Shown: positions 23,514-31,680 of the stretch, one piece after another | Layout: each line of letters starts with the position of its first letter | Numbering within the stretch: the stretch's first letter is position 1 | Assembly (NCBI RefSeq): GCF_000025005.1 | Contig: NC_013526.1 | Span: 1-64,000, forward strand | Direction of reading: 5' to 3' | Length of the DNA: 64,000 nt | From: Thermobaculum terrenum ATCC BAA-798 | Lineage (GTDB): Bacteria; Chloroflexota; Chloroflexia; Thermobaculales; Thermobaculaceae | Program-made: the position numbers and the translations under genes | The notes under the pieces: generated by a model | What the model was told of the DNA's origin: nothing | The model's input: the letters and a program-made list of their open reading frames with translations, nothing else | Databases searched by the model: none

Positions 23514-24703
23514 ATCGTCCCCACACGCGTGGGGGTGAACCCTGCACCTGCACGGTGTTGCCCCCGGTGGGTACATCGTCCCCACACGCGTGGGGGTGAA
23601 CCGAGGAGATGCAGAGCTGGGGGCTCGAGTTCTCTATCGTCCCCACACGCGTGGGGGTGAACCGCAGCCGCCTCGGGGCTGTTTGGCCTTCTCGTCATCG
23701 TCCCCACACGCGTGGGGGTGAACCGTAACGTCGATCTCGAGAGATGAGCGAGACGAGATCGTCCCCACACGCGTGGGGGTGAACCGCTGGGCGCGGGCGC
23801 GAGCACCAGGGGTGCGGGATCGTCCCCACACGCGTGGGGGTGAACCGCTGGGCGCGGGCGCGAGCACCAGGGGTGCGGGATCGTCCCCACACGCGTGGGG
23901 GTGAACCGTTGGGGGACAAAAATGGTGAGTAGCACATAAGATCGTCCCCACACGCGTGGGGGTGAACCGGCAGCGCCACTGCCGCCAGCAACCCGGGCAT
24001 CATCGTCCCCACACGCGTGGGGGTGAACCGAACAACGACATGCCCGCGCCCCAGGAGCTCACATTGTCCCCACACGCGTGGGGGTGAACCGTTGTCCGCA
24101 GGGGGGTGGGAGCTCACTCCACCATTGTCCCCACACGTGTGGGGGTGAACCGGTGCGCGACCACGCCCACCGCTGCCAGGGGAGATCGTCCCCACACGCG
24201 TGGGGGTGAACCGGCGTAGTCCGCCACCGCCTTGAACCCGGGCACATCGTCCCCACACGCGTGGGGGTGAACCGTTGTGTGGGATCCTCTTTGGCCGACC
24301 GCTGCTATCGTCCCCACACGCGTGGGGGTGAACCGAACACGGAACTACGGGCGGAGCTCGAGCGCGCATCGTCCCCACACGCGTGGGGGTGAACCGCTAC
24401 AGATGACGCCTGCTTTGCGCTCCGGGGGCATCGTCCCCACACGCGTGGGGGTGAACCGTAGAGCGAGCCCGAGGTTGAGAGGCGCACCATATCGTCCCCA
24501 CACGCGTGGGGGTGAACCGGCCTCCGAGCTCCTCCGACGCTTCCTGGAGCTATCGTCCCCACACGCGTGGGGGTGAACCGCGCCGCCCGCAGCGCCTCTC
24601 CATCCACCACGACATCGTCCCCACACGCGTGGGGGTGAACCGCAACCGCTGCAACGCCTTCTGCCAGGGGGATAATCGTCCCCACACGCGTGGGGGTGAA
24701 CCG
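23514..24703 (+). CRISPR. Type I-E CRISPR array, 20 repeats and 19 spacers
   Basis: 29-base repeats start ATCGTCCCC, continue ACACGCGT and end GGGGGTGAACCG, forming the CCCCACACGCGTGGGG hairpin that Cas6e cuts. Repeat starts: 23514, 23575, 23636, 23697, 23758, 23819, 23880, 23941, 24002, 24063, 24124, 24185, 24246, 24307, 24368, 24430, 24491, 24552, 24614, 24675. Spacers are 32 bases, except two of 33 (after 24368 and 24552). Spacers 5 and 6 are identical. Repeat 1 ends in C, not G. Repeats 10 and 11 start ATTG, and repeat 11 also has ACACGTGT. There is no degenerate repeat at the distal end. By eye I found no spacer matching this window. Confidence 0.98.
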
Positions 24704-24722
24704 GAGCTCCGGACTGGAGCTC
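24704..24722 (+). terminator. Hairpin at the distal end of the CRISPR array
   Basis: Perfect inverted repeat GAGCTCC-GGACT-GGAGCTC immediately after the last repeat. It may end the pre-crRNA transcript or shield its 3' end; no T-run follows. The remaining bases to 24901 hold nothing I recognise. Confidence 0.4.
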
Positions 24723-24901
24723 TCAGTGGCATCAACTGGGCATGACCCTAGCGCCAGGAGGCGCGTCGGGAAGGTGTCCCGCCCCGGGGTGTGAGAGTGG
24801 TCATATTCCCGGCAGGCCGAGATTGCCTGGGTGTGCTCCGAGGTGCAGGGAGTGCGTAGGGGCACTTTACATAAGGCTATGATGTGGGGTTAGGGGGTGG
24901 G

Positions 24902-24923
24902 GCAGGGGCCCTGTGGCCCCTGC
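24902..24923 (-). terminator. Hairpin downstream of the GH29 gene
   Basis: Inverted repeat GCAGGGGCC-CTGT-GGCCCCTGC lies 24 bp past the stop of the minus-strand GH29 gene, so it can terminate that operon. It could also stop transcription coming out of the CRISPR array. No T-run. Confidence 0.5.
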
Positions 24924-24946
24924 GTGGTGTGCGTGCGCCCTTGGGG

Positions 24947-26242
24947 TTAGTCCTTCAGGAAGAGCTCGATCACCGGCACGGCGACCGGGGGCTTTTGTAC
25001 CGGCAGGTGCAGCGTCAGTGTGTCGGGGCCGATGCCTCCCATGGTGGTGTTCTGTGCCTGCTGCTCGGGGTCTATCACGCTCATGCGGATCTCGGAGGCG
25101 TCGTTGAGCAGCTGAGCGTACTCCACCCGGCCTGCCAGTCCCGGCAGGTGCAGGTGACCGAAGGGCCAGGCGAACACGTGCAGGTAGAGCCTGTTGCCGT
25201 TTTGGGTGTAGCGGCAGTCGGGCGGTGGGGTGAACTCGCTGGCGGTGCAGCCGTAGATGGCTCGGTTGTGCAGGCGCATCCACTCGCCTATGCCCCGCAG
25301 CGTCTCGATGGCCTCCGACTGGAACTCTCCCCTGGCGTTGGGACCGACGTTCAGCAGCATGTTGCCTCCCTTGGAGACGGAGTCCACGAGCATCCGCACC
25401 AGCATGTCGACCGGCTTGAAGTCCTTGTTGTCGCGGTCGTAGCCCCAGCTGCCGTTCAGCGTCTGGCAGGCCTCCCATACGACAGGTCGGCCGTTCACCT
25501 TCAGCCACTCTGCCGGCTGGTACTGCTCGGGCGTCTTGATATCGCCGCCTATCTCCAGGCGGTCGTTGACGATGATGCCGGGCTGGAGCTCCCGCACCAT
25601 CTGTATGAGCTTCTCGGATTGCCAGTCGTCCTTCCCCTTGCCCTTGGACCATCCCCAGTCCATGTGGGAGTAGGAGAAGTCGAACCACATGATGTCGATC
25701 TTGCCAAACTGGGTGAGCAACTCCCTGACCTGGCCGTGGAGGTACTCGACGTACTTGCGCATGTCGCGCTGCTTCTGGGATTCCCTGAAGGCTACGTCGT
25801 CGCGCCGTGGGTGCAGTCCATCTATGGGAAACTCCGGATGGTGCCAGTCGATCAGCGAGTGGTAGAAGCCCACCTTGAATCCCTCGGACCTGAAGGCCTC
25901 CACCATAGGACGCAGCACATCTCTGCCCCATGGCGTGTTCGTGGCCTTGTAGTCCGTGAGGGCGGAGTCCCACAGGCAGAAGCCGTCGTGGTGCTTGGTG
26001 GTGACCACGAAGTACTTCATGCCGGCGTTTTTGGCCTCCTGCGCCCACACCCTGGGGTCGTACAGGTCGGGGTAGAAGTGGTCGAAGTACTTCTGGTACT
26101 CCTCGTCGGTCATCCTCTCGCGGTGCTTGACCCACTCGTGGCGTGCCGCCAGCGAGTAGATGCCCCAGTGGATGAACAGGCCGAAGCGGTCGTGCACGAA
26201 CCAGCTGGTATCTCCCCCAGCGCCTTGCCAGTTGTCAGACAT
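24947..26242 (-). CDS. GH29 alpha-L-fucosidase-like glycoside hydrolase
   Basis: Encodes 431 aa; GGAGG upstream of the ATG at 26242. The TIM barrel opens with WFVHDRFGLFIHWGIYSLAA, the GH29 hallmark, then KYFVVTTKHHDGFCLWDS. The nucleophile region is KIDIMWFDFSYSH, with the Asp of WFD as the expected retaining nucleophile. The general acid/base is not conserved in this family and cannot be placed. A C-terminal beta-sandwich follows. No signal peptide, so probably cytoplasmic, acting on imported fucosides or related glycosides. It is the last gene of the 24.9-32.5 kb minus-strand carbohydrate operon. Confidence 0.92.
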   Translation of the reverse strand: MSDNWQGAGGDTSWFVHDRFGLFIHWGIYSLAARHEWVKHRERMTDEEYQKYFDHFYPDLYDPRVWAQEAKNAGMKYFVVTTKHHDGFCLWDSALTDYKATNTPWGRDVLRPMVEAFRSEGFKVGFYHSLIDWHHPEFPIDGLHPRRDDVAFRESQKQRDMRKYVEYLHGQVRELLTQFGKIDIMWFDFSYSHMDWGWSKGKGKDDWQSEKLIQMVRELQPGIIVNDRLEIGGDIKTPEQYQPAEWLKVNGRPVVWEACQTLNGSWGYDRDNKDFKPVDMLVRMLVDSVSKGGNMLLNVGPNARGEFQSEAIETLRGIGEWMRLHNRAIYGCTASEFTPPPDCRYTQNGNRLYLHVFAWPFGHLHLPGLAGRVEYAQLLNDASEIRMSVIDPEQQAQNTTMGGIGPDTLTLHLPVQKPPVAVPVIELFLKD

Positions 26243-26266
26243 CCTCCACCTCCAGTGATGTTTGTG

Positions 26267-26635
26267 TTATAGCAGTGGTAGTATCCAGAAGACCAGCCCC
26301 AGCAGCCCGAAGGCTATCAGGGGGATGATGATCCTCAGGTAGCGCCGGCGCAGCTGCCCCATCTCCGCCCCCTTGCGCAGATAGGGCTCGCCGACCATGA
26401 TGGTGACGAACAGCATGATAAGCAACAGGATGCCCGCGATCAGGTAGACGAAGGTGCCGGCGTAGCGGACGTCCACGTCCGTGACATCGAACAGCATGGC
26501 TATGATGTTGAGGACCGACTGGGGCCAGATGATCACCAGCACCACGAACCCTACCACTATGATGGACGCCAGCATGAGGTAGGCGAGCAGGTACCTGCTG
26601 AGTCTCTCCCTGCGGGACATGTCCTTTGGACGCAA
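26267..26635 (-). CDS. Small three-helix membrane protein
   Basis: Encodes 122 aa from a TTG at 26635, chosen because AAAGGAG lies 7 bases upstream; the ATG at 26620 or so is the alternative. Three hydrophobic helices are separated by short loops (starting about ASIIVVGFVVLVIIW, then TFVYLIAGILLLIMLF, then IIIPLIAFGLLGLVFW), with a positively charged GQLRRRYLR loop before the last. It lies inside the carbohydrate operon between the GH29 gene and a dehydrogenase. Too small for a transporter alone; function unknown. Confidence 0.65.
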   Translation of the reverse strand: MRPKDMSRRERLSRYLLAYLMLASIIVVGFVVLVIIWPQSVLNIIAMLFDVTDVDVRYAGTFVYLIAGILLLIMLFVTIMVGEPYLRKGAEMGQLRRRYLRIIIPLIAFGLLGLVFWILPLL

Positions 26636-26675
26636 GATGCTTCTCCTTTCTAGCAAGCTCTGTGCACGCCTCCTA

Positions 26676-27719
26676 TTATCGACCCTCGCCGGCTATCAGG
26701 TCCAGTGGGAAGCTGTGCTGCTCGCGCAGGGGCAGGTCGACCTTGTCCCTCCGCCAGGCCGACTCGTAGGCCGCCAGGTACAGCTCCGTCGAGAGCATCC
26801 CCTGCCTGCCGGAGACCAGTGGCTCGGGCCCTCCCTCGATCCAGCCGATGAGCGCGTCCAGCACCTTCCCGAAGGGCTCGTCCATCTCGTGGCCCGGCTT
26901 TGGGGAGTGCACGTTGGAGCGGGTCTCGATCGTCTCCACGCCGTTGCCGTCCAGCACCTGGAGCTGTCCCTCTCCCAGGATGTCTATCCAGCCCTCGGTG
27001 CCCAGCAGGCGCATCGTGAAGCCGCCGTTGAGCATCTCGCCGTCCTCCAGCAGCGCGCGGGTGCCGTCCTCGAAGCACACGTAGGCCAGGGCGCTCTCCG
27101 CCAGCAGGTGGCCGTAGGCCTTCTTCTCGCCGGTGCACCTGACCTGCCCCATCACCCAGCGCGCGGGCTGATCGTCGGCGAAGAACCGGAACATGTCCAG
27201 CCAGTGGGTGCCCCACTCTATGAGGTCGGCGCCCGGCAGGGAGGCCATGAACATCACCGGCTGACCTACCCTACCCGAGCGCAGCAGCTGCTTGGCCCGC
27301 TGGAAGACGTCGAGGTACCGTCGCTGGTGGTTGACGACCAGCCTGGTGCCGGCGCGCTCGCAGGCCTCGACCATCGCCCTGGCGTCGTCCATCGTGAGCG
27401 CAAAGGGCTTCTCGCACCACACGCCCTTCACGCCCGCCTCGGCGCAGGCCTCCACCATCTCGCGGTGGAACACTACGTAGGTGGAGATGCTCACGATGTC
27501 CAGGTGCGCCTCCAGCAGCATCTCTCTGTAGTCGGTGAAGCTGGAGGTCACCCCGAACTGCTCGGTGAACCTGTTGAGGTTCTCGATGGAGATGTCCGTT
27601 GCCGCCACGATCTGGCACCTGGGATCGTTGGAGTAGGCCATGGCGTGCGCGTAGCCTATGCTGTGCGCGCCGATGCCCTCCCCGCCCCTGCCAACACCTA
27701 TTATGCCTACCCTGTACAT
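26676..27719 (-). CDS. Gfo/Idh/MocA-family NAD(P)-dependent oxidoreductase
   Basis: Encodes 347 aa; GAGGAGG upstream of the ATG. N-terminal Rossmann motif RVGIIGVGRGGEGIGAHS; dinucleotide-site motif WCEKPFALTMDDARAMVEA with the EKP lysine; RLVVNHQRRYLDVF and LIEWGTHWLDMFRFF (the His of this segment is a usual catalytic or substrate-binding position). The C-terminal domain shows TEGWIDILGEGQL. It starts 10 bp after the ThuA-like gene ends. Presumably oxidises a sugar unit released or modified by its operon partners. Confidence 0.93.
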   Translation of the reverse strand: MYRVGIIGVGRGGEGIGAHSIGYAHAMAYSNDPRCQIVAATDISIENLNRFTEQFGVTSSFTDYREMLLEAHLDIVSISTYVVFHREMVEACAEAGVKGVWCEKPFALTMDDARAMVEACERAGTRLVVNHQRRYLDVFQRAKQLLRSGRVGQPVMFMASLPGADLIEWGTHWLDMFRFFADDQPARWVMGQVRCTGEKKAYGHLLAESALAYVCFEDGTRALLEDGEMLNGGFTMRLLGTEGWIDILGEGQLQVLDGNGVETIETRSNVHSPKPGHEMDEPFGKVLDALIGWIEGGPEPLVSGRQGMLSTELYLAAYESAWRRDKVDLPLREQHSFPLDLIAGEGR

Positions 27720-27729
27720 CCTTGCCTCC

Positions 27730-28431
27730 TCATGAGTTTTCTTGATCTAGTAGCCAGGATATCGCGTTGTGGACCACGCTCTGGAAGCTGGGGGTGGCGA
27801 AGGATCGCATGTCGTGCCCCAGCGCGATGTAGGCCGTGCGGGCTTCTCCGTAGCTGCCCGCCCAGGCCAGCGGCCAGCGCCTGCCATCGTACTCTGCCTC
27901 CAGCAGCACCGCCGACCTCCTGGGCTCCCGCAGGTTGTAGTACAGCTCGTCGGGGGTGACGAAGTTCCCTACGCCCGCCAAGATGGGGTGCTCGGGGTGG
28001 ACCACCTGCACCTCGAACTCAGCGTAGGGGGGATGTGTGGACTGCCCCCAAACGAAGCGGCCGTCGAAGATCTCTTCGAACTCCGGCCTGTCGTCAAAGC
28101 TGGCCAGGCCAGCATGCAGGCACAGGAGGGCTCGCCCCTCGGAGAGGAAGCGCTGGACCGCCGTCATGTGCTCGTCGGAGAAGGGTTCGTACCTTTCCGG
28201 CTTGCGGCTGGAATCCTCCCACAGGCTGGCGTCCAGCTCCATCATGCCGGACCACTCCAGGCCCATGATGATCAGTAGGTCGGCCCTGCTCAACGTCTCC
28301 CAGTCGAACACCGAGCGTTCCTCACTGTAGACCACCTCGTTGCCCCAGGGAGAGAGCTGCTGGATGAGCCAGCCCCCCTGCTCGCGATACGGGTGGTATG
28401 GCCCTCCACCCCAGATGTGTATCCTCGCCAT
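27730..28431 (-). CDS. ThuA-like (trehalose-utilisation, class I glutamine amidotransferase fold) protein
   Basis: Encodes 233 aa; AAAGGAG upstream. The sequence begins RIHIWGGGPYHPYREQGGW and includes ADLLIIMGLEWSG, then GRALLCLHAGLASFDDRPEF with the nucleophile-elbow position occupied by His/Ala rather than Cys, and ends with AYIALGHDMRSFATPSFQSV, all typical of ThuA. ThuA proteins act in the oxidative trehalose/sucrose pathway with the Gfo/Idh-type dehydrogenase ThuB, processing 3-keto-disaccharides. Its place between two dehydrogenases supports a 3-keto-sugar pathway here. Confidence 0.88.
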   Translation of the reverse strand: MARIHIWGGGPYHPYREQGGWLIQQLSPWGNEVVYSEERSVFDWETLSRADLLIIMGLEWSGMMELDASLWEDSSRKPERYEPFSDEHMTAVQRFLSEGRALLCLHAGLASFDDRPEFEEIFDGRFVWGQSTHPPYAEFEVQVVHPEHPILAGVGNFVTPDELYYNLREPRRSAVLLEAEYDGRRWPLAWAGSYGEARTAYIALGHDMRSFATPSFQSVVHNAISWLLDQENS

Positions 28432-28469
28432 ATGGTCTCCTTTCGTATCCCGTAGTTATTATCATGGTC

Positions 28470-29732
28470 TCAGCTCTTCGGCAGTAGGGACTCGTCGCCG
28501 GCCACAAACACCCAGTCCTCCCGGCTTGGGGGTGCGTACGCGCCATCTAGCCCCACCTCCGCTGGCAGGCAAGTGCCGTGCCGTGGGTCGAACCACTTGG
28601 CGGTGGCTGGCGTGTGCCTCAGCGAGATCCCCTCCCCGAGCGGGGTGTAAGCCAGCATCAGCCCACCATCGAGCGCCGCGGCGACCGCGATGTGCCCTTC
28701 AGGGCGCTCCGACTGGCGATCGAGGAGCTCCTGCGCGGGTCTGAGCTCCCACCACGGCAGGCTCCTCACCAATGAGCCTAGGTGCTCCATCTGCGCGCTG
28801 CCCGGCAGCGCCATCGCCTCCCGCCAGGTCGGTGCCACGCCCGAGTTGGGGTGCTCTATGGGCACTCGAGGCTCCGTCTCCCAGCTCCAGAGCCCGTGCG
28901 CGCCGTAGCCCACCCCCGCCGGCGGCAGCGAGAGGAGCGACCACCATACCGCCCTCCGCACGTTGTAGTCCGTGTGCGGGCGCCCCGACTGGTACGCCCT
29001 GATGCCCTCGTACGGGGGCTCCAGGTTGATGATCGGGTGCGGCGCGAGCTCGCGCCACCTGGTGGTGGGCGGTCCGGAGTAGATCCACCGGATGGTGCGC
29101 TCGTCGTCCCCGTGGCCGCTCTGGTAGCCCCACACGTGCAGCCAGGGCTCGTGCTCGAAGGCGTCGTAGGGCCAGGACATGCTGTTGGAGTGCATGGCGA
29201 CCAGCCCGTCGCGTCCCTCGAACACCTGCCGACCTATCCGCTGCCACCGCCGGGCCCTCTCGCCGGTGTAGTCGCCGTCGCCGGCGAGTATCCAGACGGT
29301 GTCCAGCTCCCACAGGCGGTCGACGATGTAGCTTGCCAGCTCCACGGCGTACCTCTCGGGGAGCTCCCCCGGTGTCCTGTCGGGTGGGCCGTAGTCCCAC
29401 AGGAGCACGCAGGCGGCGACCATGCCTTGGTCGTTGATCGCCCTCACCCGCCTCTCGATGCGGTCGAAGAAGCGGTGGTTGATCCTGATGGGGCCGCTGC
29501 CCTCGTAGGCCACCTCGCCCTCGGCGCTGGCCGGCGTTGCCCTCCACTGGGTGGTGACGCAGTGGATGACGGTGAAGCCCTTGCGCTGCCTGTCCGCGAG
29601 ATACTGCTCCCAGTCCTCCTCGCTTGAGAGCAGAGGGCCGCTCCAGGGGGTATCCGCGAGCCAGAAGAACGGGGCAGCGGCCTCGTCCAGCAGGTATCTG
29701 CCTCCGGGAGCCAGCCTCAGCCTACCCGCCAT
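28470..29732 (-). CDS. DUF4038/GH140-like (apiosidase-type) glycoside hydrolase
   Basis: Encodes 420 aa from the ATG at 29732, just after the stop of the upstream dehydrogenase, with GGAGAGG ahead; the frame is open further upstream but overlaps that gene. Typical features are YLLDEAAAPFFWLADTPWSG at the N-terminus (the DUF4038 sugar-binding start), then FFDRIERRVRAINDQGM, VWILAGDGDYTG, and PIINLEPPYEGI, whose Glu is a candidate catalytic acid. The C-terminal part is a beta-sandwich. No signal peptide. Relatives cleave apiosyl or other side-branch linkages of pectin and plant glycosides; exact substrate unknown. Confidence 0.85.
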   Translation of the reverse strand: MAGRLRLAPGGRYLLDEAAAPFFWLADTPWSGPLLSSEEDWEQYLADRQRKGFTVIHCVTTQWRATPASAEGEVAYEGSGPIRINHRFFDRIERRVRAINDQGMVAACVLLWDYGPPDRTPGELPERYAVELASYIVDRLWELDTVWILAGDGDYTGERARRWQRIGRQVFEGRDGLVAMHSNSMSWPYDAFEHEPWLHVWGYQSGHGDDERTIRWIYSGPPTTRWRELAPHPIINLEPPYEGIRAYQSGRPHTDYNVRRAVWWSLLSLPPAGVGYGAHGLWSWETEPRVPIEHPNSGVAPTWREAMALPGSAQMEHLGSLVRSLPWWELRPAQELLDRQSERPEGHIAVAAALDGGLMLAYTPLGEGISLRHTPATAKWFDPRHGTCLPAEVGLDGAYAPPSREDWVFVAGDESLLPKS

Positions 29733-29734
29733 GC

Positions 29735-30778
29735 CTACCTCTCCCCGGTCTCTGGCGGGAGCTGCACGGCGCAGCCCGTCCGCTGGGACTGGTAGATCGC
29801 CAGGATGATCTCCAGCGACTTGCGGGCGTCCTCGCCGCTCACCGGAGGAGTCTGCCCTGCCCGCAGGCAGCGGAATATCTCCCGGAACTGCACCGCGTGG
29901 GTGAGCCACCACTCCTCCCCCTCCTCGGGATGGCGCGTGCGCTCGAGGTCCTCGGCCGTCAGCAGCTCGCGATCCTCCCTGGGCTCCCAGAGGGTGATGG
30001 AGGAGCCGGTAAGGGTGGCCCCTCCCTCGGTGCCCACGATCTCTATCCTGGGCGGTCGACTGGTGTAGGCTGCGGTGGTGCCCTGGATGGTGCCCAGAGC
30101 CCCGCTGCGGAAGCGCACGGCCGCGCTGCCGACATCCTCGGTCTCGATCCTGTGCGCCAGGGTGGCCGTGAAGCCCTCCACGCTCTCCACGTCGCCCATC
30201 ATCCACTGCAGCAGGTCTATGTAGTGGATGCTCTGGTTCATCAGCGCCCCGCCGCCGTCGTACTTCCAGGTGCCTCGCCAGCCACCGCTCTCTTCGTAGT
30301 ACTGCTGGGACCTGTACCAGTGGAGGAAGGCGTTGCCGTACACCGGCTGGCCGAACAGCCCGGCATCGATGGCTTTCTTCAGCTTGAGGACGTCGCGATG
30401 GAAGCGGTTCTGGAATATGACCGAGAGCGTCACCCCCGCCTCCCTCGCGGCCCGGATCATCCTGTCGGCTCCCTCCAGAGTGATGGCCATGGGCTTCTCG
30501 GTCACCACGTGCTTGCCGGCCCGAGCGGCCATCACCGCCTGGTCGGGGTGCATGCCCGAAGGGGTCGCCAGCGTCACCAGGTCGATGTCCTGGCGGGCCA
30601 ACAGTTCCTCCATGCTGGGGTACCAGTCGATGCCGGCCTGCTCGGCAAGTTGCCTGCCCACCTCCTCCCGGGGCTCAGCCACGGCCAACAGCCTCACGCC
30701 CTCCAGGCGGCTCAGCACCGCAGCGTGCACCTTGCCTATGGTGCCTGCTCCGACTATTCCAACGCCGAAAGTCTCCAT
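29735..30778 (-). CDS. Gfo/Idh/MocA-family NAD(P)-dependent oxidoreductase
   Basis: Encodes 347 aa; GGAGAGGAGA upstream of the ATG. Rossmann start GVGIVGAGTIGKVHAAVLSR, EKP motif VVTEKPMAITLEGADRMI, and the catalytic-region motif GGALMNQSIHYIDLLQWMMG, whose GG-x(6)-H pattern is typical of sugar dehydrogenases of this family. The C-terminal EGGATLTGSSITLWE closes the beta-sheet domain. Part of the carbohydrate operon; 2-bp gap to the GH140-like gene and 15 bp from the TIM-barrel gene at 30794. Confidence 0.93.
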   Translation of the reverse strand: METFGVGIVGAGTIGKVHAAVLSRLEGVRLLAVAEPREEVGRQLAEQAGIDWYPSMEELLARQDIDLVTLATPSGMHPDQAVMAARAGKHVVTEKPMAITLEGADRMIRAAREAGVTLSVIFQNRFHRDVLKLKKAIDAGLFGQPVYGNAFLHWYRSQQYYEESGGWRGTWKYDGGGALMNQSIHYIDLLQWMMGDVESVEGFTATLAHRIETEDVGSAAVRFRSGALGTIQGTTAAYTSRPPRIEIVGTEGGATLTGSSITLWEPREDRELLTAEDLERTRHPEEGEEWWLTHAVQFREIFRCLRAGQTPPVSGEDARKSLEIILAIYQSQRTGCAVQLPPETGER

Positions 30779-30793
30779 CTTCTCCTCTCCTGT

Positions 30794-31636
30794 CTACTCC
30801 AGATTCACGCCCGCTCGGGATGCCACCTCCCGCAGGCCATCTATGCACCTCATCGTAGCCTCCCTCGGCCCCTCGGGTATCCGCATGTGCGTCTCGATCG
30901 ACAGGGGGCCATCGTAGCCGTCATCCGCCAGCGCCCGCAGCTGCCCCACGTAGTCGATGCTGCCCTGGCCGATGACGGTCCACCTGCCGGAGGAGTCCAG
31001 GTCCTTGACGTGCACGTGGATCACCCGGTCCCGGATGTGCCGGTAGCCGTCGGGGTAGGGCCTGGAGCCCGCAGCCGCCTCGTTGCCGGGGTCCCAGATC
31101 AGCCCCAGGTGGGGTGATGGCAGCCGCTCGAGGTACCAGCTGGCCTCCTCCCCCGTGGCGATGTTGCAGGCGTGCTCGTTCTCCAGCCCCAGCTTCAAGC
31201 CGGAGGGACGTGTGCGCTCCACGGCCTCCGCCAGCACCTCCAGTATCTCCTCTCGGGCGGAGGCCGGGTCCGGCAGCCTCCAGAAGGAGAACGCCCTCAC
31301 GATCGGTGCGCCGAGCATGTGGGCCACCTCGATCGATCGCTCCAGCACCTGCCATTGCTCGTCCCTGGCGGCGGGAGACGCGAAGTGGGTGGCGCCCTGC
31401 GGCGCGCCATCACCGTGCAGGTGGCACTTGAGGAAGGGCGAGGCTATGGCGCAGACCTGCACGCCCTCGGCATCCAGCCTGCTCCTGAGCTGACGGACGT
31501 AGGCATCATCGTGCTCGAGGATGCTCCTGCCGTCCACGGCGCGCAGCTCGATGGTGCGCAGCCCCTTCAGGCGGCAGACCTCCAGCACCTCGCCTATGTC
31601 CTGCGAGATCTCGTCGCTGATAACGCTAGTACGCAT
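30794..31636 (-). CDS. Sugar phosphate isomerase/epimerase-like TIM-barrel protein (AP2 endonuclease fold)
   Basis: Encodes 280 aa from the ATG at 31636, with AGGAGG 11 bases upstream. Begins SVISDEISQDIGEVLEVCRL, then IELRAVDGRSILEHDD; metal-ligand positions appear as LKLGLENEHACN (Glu), LGLIWDPGNEAA (Asp), VIHVHVKDLDSSGR (His) and LSIETHMRIPEG (Glu). This pattern fits a divalent-metal isomerase, or the lyases/hydratases that act on 3-keto-glycosides. It stands next to a Gfo/Idh dehydrogenase, as in known oxidative deglycosylation pairs. Exact reaction unknown. Confidence 0.88.
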   Translation of the reverse strand: MRTSVISDEISQDIGEVLEVCRLKGLRTIELRAVDGRSILEHDDAYVRQLRSRLDAEGVQVCAIASPFLKCHLHGDGAPQGATHFASPAARDEQWQVLERSIEVAHMLGAPIVRAFSFWRLPDPASAREEILEVLAEAVERTRPSGLKLGLENEHACNIATGEEASWYLERLPSPHLGLIWDPGNEAAAGSRPYPDGYRHIRDRVIHVHVKDLDSSGRWTVIGQGSIDYVGQLRALADDGYDGPLSIETHMRIPEGPREATMRCIDGLREVASRAGVNLE

Positions 31637-31680
31637 AGAGTGTATCACCTCCTGTCGCAACATCTTATAACAGTTGGCCC

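Noticed and set aside
23514-24703. Self-targeting spacers against this window
   Set aside because: By eye none of the 19 spacers matched the terminase, tail or other genes here on either strand; a full alignment search would be needed to be certain.
23348-24865. Reading frames within the CRISPR array with repeated motifs such as VHPHACGDD
   Set aside because: These are translations of the 29-base repeats and spacers, not genes; period 61 matches repeat plus spacer.
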